Origin: CAMEGH01 sp964513905
GTDB lineage: Bacteria > Patescibacteriota > Saccharimonadia > Saccharimonadales > Saccharimonadaceae
Reading direction: 5' to 3'
DNA: 47,401 nucleotides
Assembly (NCBI GenBank): GCA_964513905.1
Contig: CAZENS010000004.1
Location: 1-47,401 of the forward strand
Of this stretch, positions 40,628 through 46,984 are shown one piece after another. The position numbers and the translations under genes were made by a program. Numbering within the stretch: the stretch's first letter is position 1; every line of letters begins with the position of its first letter. Under the pieces are notes generated by a model. It searched no databases. It worked only from the letters and a program-made list of their open reading frames with translations, and was not told where the DNA came from.

Positions 40628-42922
40628 TTATTTTGCCTTACGTCGTGGCGCTCGTTTTTTTGCAGCTGGGGCGGCTTTAATCATTTCTTTAGCTTGTTCG
40701 TGCGTGATTGACGCCGGGTCGGTATCTTTCGGAATCTTAACATTCTTTTTTCCGTCAGTAACATACGGGCCATAGCGGCCTTTTAGTATTTTTATACCAT
40801 CGTCAAAACTTGCAATATTTTTTTCGGCCTCTGCCTTTAATTTTGCTTCGTATAGCTCAAGCGATTTTTCAAGCGTGATTGTATGCGGGTCTTCTGGCTT
40901 GATACTAACAAACAACTTACCAACCTGAATATATGGGCCGAACCTCCCGATATTAGCCTTTATCTCATCGCCGTCTTTTGTTTTGCCTACAACGCGAGGA
41001 AGCTTAAACATCTCAAGCGCTTGCTCTAGCGTAACTGTTTCAATTTTTGTGCCAGATGGAAGTGGCGCAAACTGTGGCTTCTCGCTTTTATCTTCTGTTG
41101 AGCCGAGCTGCAGCATTGGGCCAAATCGTCCGAACCGAGCAATAATCGGTTTTTTTGTTTTTGGATCAATTCCAACCTCCCGATTGGCGCCAACAGTACT
41201 TCGGTCAATGCCGCCAGACTGTTCGATTAGTTTATGGAACGGTGTGTAAAAATCCATCAGCATTGTATTTCGCTCAAGTGTGTTATTGGCGATTTGGTCA
41301 AATTCTTGCTCTACATTTGCCGTAAAGTCGTAGTCGACAATTTGGTCAAAATGATTAGTTAGGAACTCTGCAATTAATTCTCCGCTTGGCGTAGGAATAA
41401 GCTTTCCTTTTGTAGAGCCGGTTTTTTCTTGAACAACTGTTCGATCAACAACGCCGTCGAGCAGCTGAAGAACAATCACATCTCGTGGCTCCCCTTCTCC
41501 GTCGCCACGCTCAACATAACCTCGAGTTTGAATCGTGTCGATGATAGTCGCGTATGTACTTGGACGCCCGATACCAAGCTCTTCAAGTTTTTTCACCAGC
41601 GATCCTTCTGTGTAGCGAGCTGGAGGCCGTGCGAATACTTGGCGAGCCTCTGTTTGTGTATTTCGAAGTACGTTGGTTGCTTGCAGCTTTGGAAGAATTT
41701 CTTCTTTTCCGCCGCCGTAAACTCGTAAGAATCCGTCAAATACAATTACTTCTCCTTTAGCTTCAAATACTTCGCTGCGAGTAGAGATAGAAATCGTTAC
41801 TGTGGTTTTTTCTAATTTTGCTGGAGTCATTTGGCTGGCGAGCGTTCGTCTGCGAATGAGGTCGTATAGTCTTTGTTCGCTGCCACTTACTTCTTCTCTT
41901 GTAATGTCGGTAGGTCGAATTGCCTCGTGTGCTTCTTGGGCATTGCTGCTTTTCGTTTTAAATTTACGAACCTGACTGTAATCAACACCGTAGAGTGTTT
42001 TGATATAATCTGCCGCCGCCGCAATTGCCTGGCCGCTTAGATTAACACTATCGGTACGCATATAAGTGATCTTTCCTGATTGGTACAGTTTTTGCGCCGC
42101 TGTCATCGTTGCTTTCGAGCTCATTCCTAGTTTTGCGTTGGCTTCTTGCTGCAAGGTGCTGGTAGTGAACGGCGCGCCTGGGTTCCGTGTGCCGGGGCTG
42201 TTACTTACGGCAGACACGGTAAATTCAGCATCTTTAATACTTTCTAGAAAAGCGACTGCCGAGGCTTCATCGTCAAAACGTGGTTTAAGTTCGGCTTTAA
42301 ACTCCTCGTTATTATGAACGAAAAGAGCGGTAACCTTAAATTGGCTTGAGCCGTTAAACTTTGTAATTTCTTGCTCGCGCTCAACAAGCAATCGAACAGC
42401 AGGGCTTTGTACACGCCCTGCGCTTTTTCCACCTGGAACTTTTTGCCATACAACCGGACTAAGCTCAAATCCAACTAGCCGATCAAGTATTTGACGCGCC
42501 TGCTGAGCCTGAACCATGTTCATGTCTATGGTGTGTGCCTTAGCCAGCGCCTGTTCTACTGCTGATTTTGAGATTTCTTGGTAGGTAATCCTTTTTGTTG
42601 TTTTTGGATCGATTTTTAACACTTCGCATAAATGCCAGGCAATCGCCTCACCTTCTCGGTCGGGGTCGGTTGCGAGGTAAATTGTATCTGCAGCTTTGGC
42701 GGCTTTTCGCAATTCGGCAACAACCTTTTTTTTCTCTGGATCAACTTCGTAGGTGGTTTTAAACCCGTTTTTTATGTCGATCGGTGGTGTTCCATCTTTG
42801 GTTTTTTTAACAATACTTCGAATATGCCCCACACTCGAGAGCACCTTGAAGTCTTTGCCAAGATATTTTTCAATTGTTTTTGCCTTTGCGGGGCTCTCGA
42901 CGATAACTAGATTCTTTGCCAT
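40628..42922 (-). CDS. topA: DNA topoisomerase I
   Basis: 764 aa. Toprim domain with VIVESPAKAKTIEKYLG and DPDREGEAIAWHL; catalytic Tyr287 in GKITYMRTDS; HEAIRPT and GRPSTYATIIDTIQTRGYV follow. The C-terminus has three Cys-free Topo_C repeats (GRFGPMLQLG, GRFGPYIQVG, GRYGPYVTDGKKNVKIPK) and a basic Ala/Lys tail. It relaxes negative supercoils. Zinc-finger Cys4 modules of E. coli TopA are absent. dprA lies upstream with one small gene between, a recombination/topology pairing common in bacteria. Confidence 0.96.
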   Translation of the reverse strand: MAKNLVIVESPAKAKTIEKYLGKDFKVLSSVGHIRSIVKKTKDGTPPIDIKNGFKTTYEVDPEKKKVVAELRKAAKAADTIYLATDPDREGEAIAWHLCEVLKIDPKTTKRITYQEISKSAVEQALAKAHTIDMNMVQAQQARQILDRLVGFELSPVVWQKVPGGKSAGRVQSPAVRLLVEREQEITKFNGSSQFKVTALFVHNNEEFKAELKPRFDDEASAVAFLESIKDAEFTVSAVSNSPGTRNPGAPFTTSTLQQEANAKLGMSSKATMTAAQKLYQSGKITYMRTDSVNLSGQAIAAAADYIKTLYGVDYSQVRKFKTKSSNAQEAHEAIRPTDITREEVSGSEQRLYDLIRRRTLASQMTPAKLEKTTVTISISTRSEVFEAKGEVIVFDGFLRVYGGGKEEILPKLQATNVLRNTQTEARQVFARPPARYTEGSLVKKLEELGIGRPSTYATIIDTIQTRGYVERGDGEGEPRDVIVLQLLDGVVDRTVVQEKTGSTKGKLIPTPSGELIAEFLTNHFDQIVDYDFTANVEQEFDQIANNTLERNTMLMDFYTPFHKLIEQSGGIDRSTVGANREVGIDPKTKKPIIARFGRFGPMLQLGSTEDKSEKPQFAPLPSGTKIETVTLEQALEMFKLPRVVGKTKDGDEIKANIGRFGPYIQVGKLFVSIKPEDPHTITLEKSLELYEAKLKAEAEKNIASFDDGIKILKGRYGPYVTDGKKNVKIPKDTDPASITHEQAKEMIKAAPAAKKRAPRRKAK

Positions 42923-42931
42923 ATCTTTTAT

Positions 42932-42960
42932 ACTGTAGCTAAAATGTAAATAACTTTCAA
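42932..42960 (-). promoter_or_regulatory. topA promoter
   Basis: Reading minus: TTGAAA (42960-42955), 17-nt spacer, TACAGT (42937-42932), 9 nt before the ATG at 42922. No Shine-Dalgarno. Confidence 0.5.
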
Positions 42961-42993
42961 TGTTGCCGCAATGCAGCGGTAGTTGTTTGGCAA

Positions 42994-43022
42994 AAGAAAA
43001 AAGGGCAGATTAGCTCTGCCCT
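42994..43022 (-). terminator. Intrinsic terminator of small membrane gene at 43059
   Basis: On minus: AGGGCAGA, 5-nt loop, TCTGCCCT stem (43022-43002), followed by TTTTTTCTTTT. Confidence 0.85.
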
Positions 43023-43058
43023 ACTAGTATTTTGCATCATTCTGCTGATGCAAGGCTG

Positions 43059-43454
43059 CTAGTTAGCCTGTCCTGACTCCTCTCCTGTATCTTCACCAAT
43101 AAGCATGTTGCCGACTATAAGAGCAGCAACACCAATAAGAGCAACAACACCCATACAAACGAGAAGCATGGCAATATCTAGGGAGTTGCTCATGTTTGTT
43201 ATATCTGGTGTTTTGTTGTTAGCAAAGTCACGCAGTGCTGTTCGTACGGTGTTTTCGTGCAAGAGCATTCCGAACAAAAGCAACTCTGCGCTTACACACG
43301 CAAGCATGCTCACTTTGCTATGATTCCATGTTGCGATCAAAAAACAGATAGCAGTAATGACTATTGCCAACCAAAGAGTAAACGCAGCTACGCTTACCGG
43401 GCCGCCGAGCAGGTCGAGCAGTTCCTGGTGTTCTGTGCCTGATTGAGCGGACAT
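43059..43454 (-). CDS. Small three-TM membrane protein (single-gene unit)
   Basis: 131 aa. Hydrophobic helices lie at about 22-43 (AFTLWLAIVITAICFLIATW), 48-65 (SMLACVSAELLLFGMLL) and 93-117 (AMLLVCMGVVALIGVAALIVGNML), with an acidic C-terminus. Shine-Dalgarno AAAGGCGG precedes the ATG. The layout is the same as the other small units here: strong promoter, leader of about 85 nt with GC-rich foldable parts, and a strong terminator. No family recognised. It interrupts the dprA-topA neighbourhood. Confidence 0.65.
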   Translation of the reverse strand: MSAQSGTEHQELLDLLGGPVSVAAFTLWLAIVITAICFLIATWNHSKVSMLACVSAELLLFGMLLHENTVRTALRDFANNKTPDITNMSNSLDIAMLLVCMGVVALIGVAALIVGNMLIGEDTGEESGQAN

Positions 43455-43543
43455 GATTGCCGCCTTTCTGCTACGGGCTTGCCGCAGCTAGATGATGAAC
43501 AGGGGCCTCTATGCGCGGTTAGGGTGCGCGTAGAATGGTTCAT

Positions 43544-43572
43544 ACTATACATTCAACATTTACGTCTGTCAA
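43544..43572 (-). promoter_or_regulatory. Promoter of membrane gene at 43059
   Basis: Reading minus: TTGACA (43572-43567), 17-nt spacer, TATAGT (43549-43544). The -35 lies just inside the 3' boundary of dprA. The leader can form GCTGCGG/CCCGTAGC-type pairing ahead of the ribosome site. Confidence 0.75.
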
Positions 43573-43575
43573 TAT

Positions 43576-44436
43576 CTATAACCCCCACCGATTCATGCCA
43601 AGGGCGGTTATTTTTCCGTCAATTTCCATCATTGTAAGCGCAACAGAAAATTCACTTGCAGAAATACCAAGTTGTTTTTGCAGTTGCTCTCCATCCCGAA
43701 CGCCTTGCTGAATGAGTGCTATTATTTTTGCTTCGGTGGGATTGCTTGGCAGAGCTAGTGGCTGTTGTTTTTTACCGGATAGCTTGCTGGGTTGTATGGT
43801 TTCGAGTATATCGTTAATGTGAGTAACTGGTGAAGCTCCTTGTTTTAGCAAGGCATTGCACCCTTCACTGAGCGGACTTGTGATATTTCCTGGCACAACA
43901 AAAACGTCTCTCCCCTGCTCTAGCGCGTACATGGCCGTATTTAACGTACCACTACGCTTTGCTGCCTCAATAATGATAATCGCATCAGAGAGTCCACTTA
44001 CAATACGATTTCTTTGTAAAAAATGATGCGGTCTTGGCTCAACACCTTCTTCATATTCGCTAATGATTGCCCCACCTTCATTAAGGATTCTTTCTCCTAG
44101 AAAACGATTTGTACGTGGGTATATTCTATGGAGGCCGTTTCCTAGCACGGCAATTGTTGTTCCGCCCGCATCGAGCGCTGCCTTGTGTGCAATGGCGTCT
44201 GTACCCAGCGCAAGGCCGCTCACCACAATGACTCCGTTATTTGCAAGGCTACGCGCAAAGTTTGTTGCTACTTCCCTACCGTAGCTTGAAGGCTTACGCG
44301 TTCCAACGATAGCTACACTTGCTTGACGTTTTTCTGGTAATGTACCGCTATAGTATAATGCTTGTGGTTGCTTAGGAATAGAGGTGATAATTTTGGTATA
44401 TTCGTTTGTATCTGGAGATAATTTGTTGATTTTCAT
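43576..44436 (-). CDS. dprA: DNA processing protein DprA
   Basis: 286 aa. Rossmann-like DprA core: VAIVGTRKPSSYGREVATNFARSLANNGVIVVSGLALGTDAIAHKAAL, GGTTIAVLGNGLHRIYPRTN, RPHHFLQRNRIVSGLSDAIIIIEA, FVVPGNITSPLSEGCNALL. A C-terminal winged-helix domain (about 220-286) follows. It protects incoming single-stranded DNA and loads RecA in natural transformation. The N-terminal SAM-like domain of long DprA is absent. The start at 44436 is divergent from the noncoding RNA promoter. Confidence 0.95.
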   Translation of the reverse strand: MKINKLSPDTNEYTKIITSIPKQPQALYYSGTLPEKRQASVAIVGTRKPSSYGREVATNFARSLANNGVIVVSGLALGTDAIAHKAALDAGGTTIAVLGNGLHRIYPRTNRFLGERILNEGGAIISEYEEGVEPRPHHFLQRNRIVSGLSDAIIIIEAAKRSGTLNTAMYALEQGRDVFVVPGNITSPLSEGCNALLKQGASPVTHINDILETIQPSKLSGKKQQPLALPSNPTEAKIIALIQQGVRDGEQLQKQLGISASEFSVALTMMEIDGKITALGMNRWGL

Positions 44437-44455
44437 GCAAAATATGTAAAAACTG

Positions 44456-44484
44456 TTGACAATTTATAATAAGCGTGCTATATT
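44456..44484 (+). promoter_or_regulatory. Near-consensus promoter of noncoding RNA
   Basis: TTGACA (44456-44461), 17-nt spacer ending TGC (extended -10), TATATT (44479-44484). Predicted start near 44491. Confidence 0.8.
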
Positions 44485-44490
44485 TGTAAA

Positions 44491-44834
44491 CGATTGGTTG
44501 AGCAAAAAGCTTAGCCAAACGCACCTTATACCCCCTATTCTAACAGAATTTACGTTTGTAAATTCAAAATATGTTAGGTTGTGTGCAATGTGCTTGAAAA
44601 GTAATCTACCCTCCGCTTTAAAGCATTTATTATGCATTGCACGCATACTAACCCCTTTAACTACCCTTTTTCAAGGCGGATTTTTATTGCAGATAAGTAT
44701 CACAAATATTGACGCTTGTCAGGCGCGCACCTTCGTGGAGTTTTGGTCGCGACGCTTTATCTGCAAAAGAAGCCCGGGTGGGTTGAAGGGTAAAACGGCG
44801 CCAGGTGATGCCCACCCTTACCTGGCGCTTTTTT
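44491..44834 (+). ncRNA. Candidate structured noncoding RNA, about 344 nt
   Basis: A consensus promoter and a strong terminator bound a stretch with no supported ORF. Visible helices: CTAACA + GAATTTAC, GTTT loop, GTAAATTC + TGTTAG (about 44540-44577); GTGCAATG (about 44593) with CATTGCAC (about 44634); TTGCAGATAA (about 44687) with TTATCTGCAA (about 44757), enclosing a GC-rich arm with a TTCG loop. TACCCTT..TTCAA (about 44663) pairs at long range with TTGAAGGGTA (about 44783). GGGTGGG (about 44777) can pair with CCCACCC in the terminator loop, a pseudoknot. I see no RNase P (GAAAGUC, ACAGAA with GGCUUA), tmRNA or SRP signature. Class unknown. Confidence 0.65.
44798..44834 (+). terminator. 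Intrinsic terminator of noncoding RNA
   Basis: 9-bp GC-rich stem GCGCCAGGT/ACCTGGCGC (44798-44806, 44820-44828) followed by six T. Confidence 0.9.
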
Positions 44835-44859
44835 ATTTATGTAAGTAATAAAAGTAAAG

Positions 44860-44882
44860 CCCCGCTATGTGTAATAGCGGGG
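44860..44882 (-). terminator. Terminator of paralog A gene
   Basis: 8-bp perfect stem CCCCGCTA/TAGCGGGG with 7-nt loop; on minus it is followed by CTTTACTTTT. It is close behind the noncoding-RNA terminator and could also act on +. Confidence 0.75.
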
Positions 44883-44888
44883 TTTGTG

Positions 44889-45248
44889 CTAGCTGATCAG
44901 TTTTTTGATCAGAAGCTCGCGAAGCTGCTCTCGTCCATCGTATGCCAGCCGGTTGTTGAGGTAAGTCTTATCAACCAGAATGATCGTGTCGCACACGCTA
45001 GGGGTGATCCCCTTGCAGATCAATTCACCCTCACGGGAGAGAAGATACGAGTAGTCACTATTACGTGCACCAATCCACCAGGCACGAATACGCCTTCCTC
45101 CGGGGAGGGCAACGAGAGTTTCTCGCTGAGGAGTCGTTGCTCGTAACAACCTATCTTTCACCTTGTGTGCAAGCTGCATCACGTTAAGAGGATCGCTCCC
45201 ATTGACAATCTTCGGCGCACCGTTTGCAGCAGTAACCAGTTCTTGCAT
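44889..45248 (-). CDS. Small orphan protein, paralog A
   Basis: 119 aa from ATG 45248 (MQELVTAANG); GGAG lies 8 nt upstream. A GTG at 45257 overlaps that ribosome site and is rejected, and the paralog's start agrees. Its core RIRAWWIGARNSDYSYLLSREGELICKG...IILVDKTYLNN aligns with VLAWSIGSSESGSYFLASNGDIFLAED...VKLIDRTHFRN of the next gene. It is soluble, probably a beta-rich domain with a C-terminal helix. No family recognised. Single-gene unit with its own promoter and terminator. Confidence 0.7.
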   Translation of the reverse strand: MQELVTAANGAPKIVNGSDPLNVMQLAHKVKDRLLRATTPQRETLVALPGGRRIRAWWIGARNSDYSYLLSREGELICKGITPSVCDTIILVDKTYLNNRLAYDGREQLRELLIKKLIS

Positions 45249-45294
45249 GATACTCACTCCAATTCTACTTGACGGAAGAAAATCTTGCTGTGTA

Positions 45295-45323
45295 ATAATA
45301 TCACTTTTTAATTATAAAATCAA
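45295..45323 (-). promoter_or_regulatory. Promoter and leader of paralog A
   Basis: Reading minus: TTGATT (45323-45318), 17-nt spacer, TATTAT (45300-45295). The leader contains CAAGATTTTCTTCCGTCAA, identical in paralog B's leader. Confidence 0.75.
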
Positions 45324-45351
45324 GCAACGCTATACAATAATCAATAGTAAA

Positions 45352-45380
45352 ACCCCGCTACGCTGGCTGCGAAGCGGGGT
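45352..45380 (-). terminator. Terminator of paralog B gene
   Basis: 8-bp stem ACCCCGCT/AGCGGGGT with 13-nt loop, followed on minus by TTTTACTATT. Confidence 0.75.
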
Positions 45381-45390
45381 GATGTTGAGC

Positions 45391-45792
45391 TCAGGCGTAC
45401 ATGCCGACCAGGAGAAGGATGATCTGATTCTCCTCACTGCTGGGTAGATTCCGGAAGTGGGTCCTGTCGATCAACTTCACTTTCTTGGTGCCATCTGGTC
45501 CATCTTCGGCAAGGAAGATGTCGCCGTTCGACGCCAGGAAGTACGAGCCAGATTCGCTGCTGCCGATCGACCATGCCAGTACTTCTTTTGAGCCTGGAGG
45601 TTGAATGACGATGGGCAGTGGAGCTGTGCTGGGGTGGCCTGCCGCCTTTTGCAGTGCTTGCTTTGCAGCAAGGCAAACCATGGCAGGGCGCCGGAACTTG
45701 CCTTGGCAGGACTCCTTTGCTTCGTTGGTCAGGTTTTCGATACCCTGAGCAATGTTCATCTCGGGGTTCCTGAAACTCTCTTTTTCTTGCAT
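45391..45792 (-). CDS. Small orphan protein, paralog B
   Basis: 133 aa from ATG 45792 (MQEKESFRNPEMNIAQG), GGAG 9 nt upstream. Homologous to paralog A over the central and C-terminal region (AWSIGSSESGSYFLASNGDIFLAED, KVKLIDRTHFRNLP). Noticeably GC-richer than neighbours: by hand count 34/60 at 45541-45600, versus 22/60 at 46081-46140 in the DUF475 gene. It has three Cys-free strands then a hydrophobic end (IILLLVGMYA). Function unknown. Its promoter and leader are near-copies of paralog A's. Confidence 0.7.
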   Translation of the reverse strand: MQEKESFRNPEMNIAQGIENLTNEAKESCQGKFRRPAMVCLAAKQALQKAAGHPSTAPLPIVIQPPGSKEVLAWSIGSSESGSYFLASNGDIFLAEDGPDGTKKVKLIDRTHFRNLPSSEENQIILLLVGMYA

Positions 45793-45839
45793 GATACCTC
45801 ACTCCAATATAGATTGACGGAAGAAAATCTTGCTATGCA

Positions 45840-45868
45840 ATAATAGCACTTTTTGATGATAAAATCAA
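45840..45868 (-). promoter_or_regulatory. Promoter and leader of paralog B
   Basis: Reading minus: TTGATT (45868-45863), 17-nt spacer, TATTAT (45845-45840). Spacer and leader are nearly the same as paralog A's, including the CAAGATTTTCTTCCGTCAA block and TTGGAGTGAG ribosome site. Confidence 0.75.
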
Positions 45869-45902
45869 ATCAAACACTGTGGCGTTACGCCGCTTAGTGG
45901 CG

Positions 45903-45908
45903 TATACT
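45903..45908 (+). promoter_or_regulatory. -10 of DUF475 gene, leaderless GTG
   Basis: TATACT (45903-45908), 8 nt before the GTG at 45917. Weak -35. Confidence 0.45.
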
Positions 45909-45916
45909 AAAGAGTT

Positions 45917-46975
45917 GTGAAACATTTATTACAAAAAAATCATCCTTTTAGAATATTCTGGTTTGCTACCCTGCTTACGATAGCTATCGGTGTTATGGTC
46001 GGCCTTATAGAGGGGCTCGCCGGTTTATGGATATTTGCAATACTACTAGTGTTGGAGCTAACATTTAGCTTCGATAACGCTGTTGTGAATAGCAAAGTAC
46101 TTGCGACAATGAGCGAATTTTGGCAAAAAATATTCCTGACTGTCGGTATATTCATTGCCGTGTTTGTTGTTAGGTTTATTTTGCCAATCGTTATCGTTAT
46201 GATTGCAGCTGGCCGCGGATTTATGGAGGTGATAAACCTAGCAGTAAATCAGCCGGAGCAGTACGGCGAGGTGTTACATCACGCTGCGCCAATGATTGAT
46301 GCTTTTGGTGGAGCATTTTTGTTGATGATTGCTGCGAGCTATTTTATCGATCGCAATAAAACGACACACTGGCTAAAAGGAGAATCCTGGCTGGCACGAG
46401 CGGGTAGATTCGAGAATATTAAGGTTTGCTTGATGCTACTACTTGCGGTGGCACTTTACTTTACGGTTTCTAAGGAATACCAAGCAATCGTGCTTATATC
46501 TAGTATCTTGGGTATTTTATTGCATATTGGCTTAGAATTATTCGGTTCATTCTTTAACGATGAATCAAAAAAGAAGATAAAAAAACAAACAGGCTGGGCG
46601 GCGTTTGCAAGCTTTATGTACCTTGAGGTATTAGATGCCAGCTTTAGTTTTGATGGTGTGATTGGTGCGTTTGCTATTACAACAAGTATTGTACTTATTA
46701 TTGCGGGGCTAGGTGTAGGTGCGATTTGGGTTCGCTCACTGACAATATATTTACTACGCGCAGGAACGCTTTCAAAATATCGTTACCTCGAGCATGGGGC
46801 GCATTGGGCAATTATGGCGCTGGGTATTATGATGTTTATTAAGCTATATCATGTCGAGCCGCCAGAGTGGTTTACGGGTGGAATTGGATTAGTCTTTATT
46901 ATAACCGCGGTGGTCTCAAGTATTATTGAGCAGCGCGCTCAAGGCGTTCTAGGTGCAAAAACTACAGTAAAATAA
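45917..46975 (+). CDS. TerC/DUF475-family integral membrane protein
   Basis: 352 aa from GTG, with about nine TM helices. It carries the paired acidic motifs of the TerC/DUF475 group: LELTFSFDNAVVN (about residues 41-53) in an early helix and EVLDASFSFDGVIGAFAIT in a later one, each placing Glu and Asp in the membrane. TerC-type proteins are linked to metal-ion (Mn2+) export and metal loading of secreted enzymes. The convergent Fur-family gene fits a metal-related role. No Shine-Dalgarno. Confidence 0.85.
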   Translation: MKHLLQKNHPFRIFWFATLLTIAIGVMVGLIEGLAGLWIFAILLVLELTFSFDNAVVNSKVLATMSEFWQKIFLTVGIFIAVFVVRFILPIVIVMIAAGRGFMEVINLAVNQPEQYGEVLHHAAPMIDAFGGAFLLMIAASYFIDRNKTTHWLKGESWLARAGRFENIKVCLMLLLAVALYFTVSKEYQAIVLISSILGILLHIGLELFGSFFNDESKKKIKKQTGWAAFASFMYLEVLDASFSFDGVIGAFAITTSIVLIIAGLGVGAIWVRSLTIYLLRAGTLSKYRYLEHGAHWAIMALGIMMFIKLYHVEPPEWFTGGIGLVFIITAVVSSIIEQRAQGVLGAKTTVK

Positions 46976-46984
46976 TCTTTGCAT

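Noticed and set aside
44491..44834. RNase P RNA, tmRNA or SRP RNA
   Set aside because: No GAAAGUC/ACAGAA-GGCUUA (RNase P), no tRNA-like ends with CCA or tag ORF (tmRNA), no GGAAGCAGC-type SRP motif could be found by eye. An Rfam search could overturn this.
44456..44848. 130-codon plus-strand ORF before paralog A
   Set aside because: It starts at the TTG of a consensus -35, contains the -10, and runs through a strong terminator. The protein has no domain-like features, and the region is better explained as noncoding RNA.
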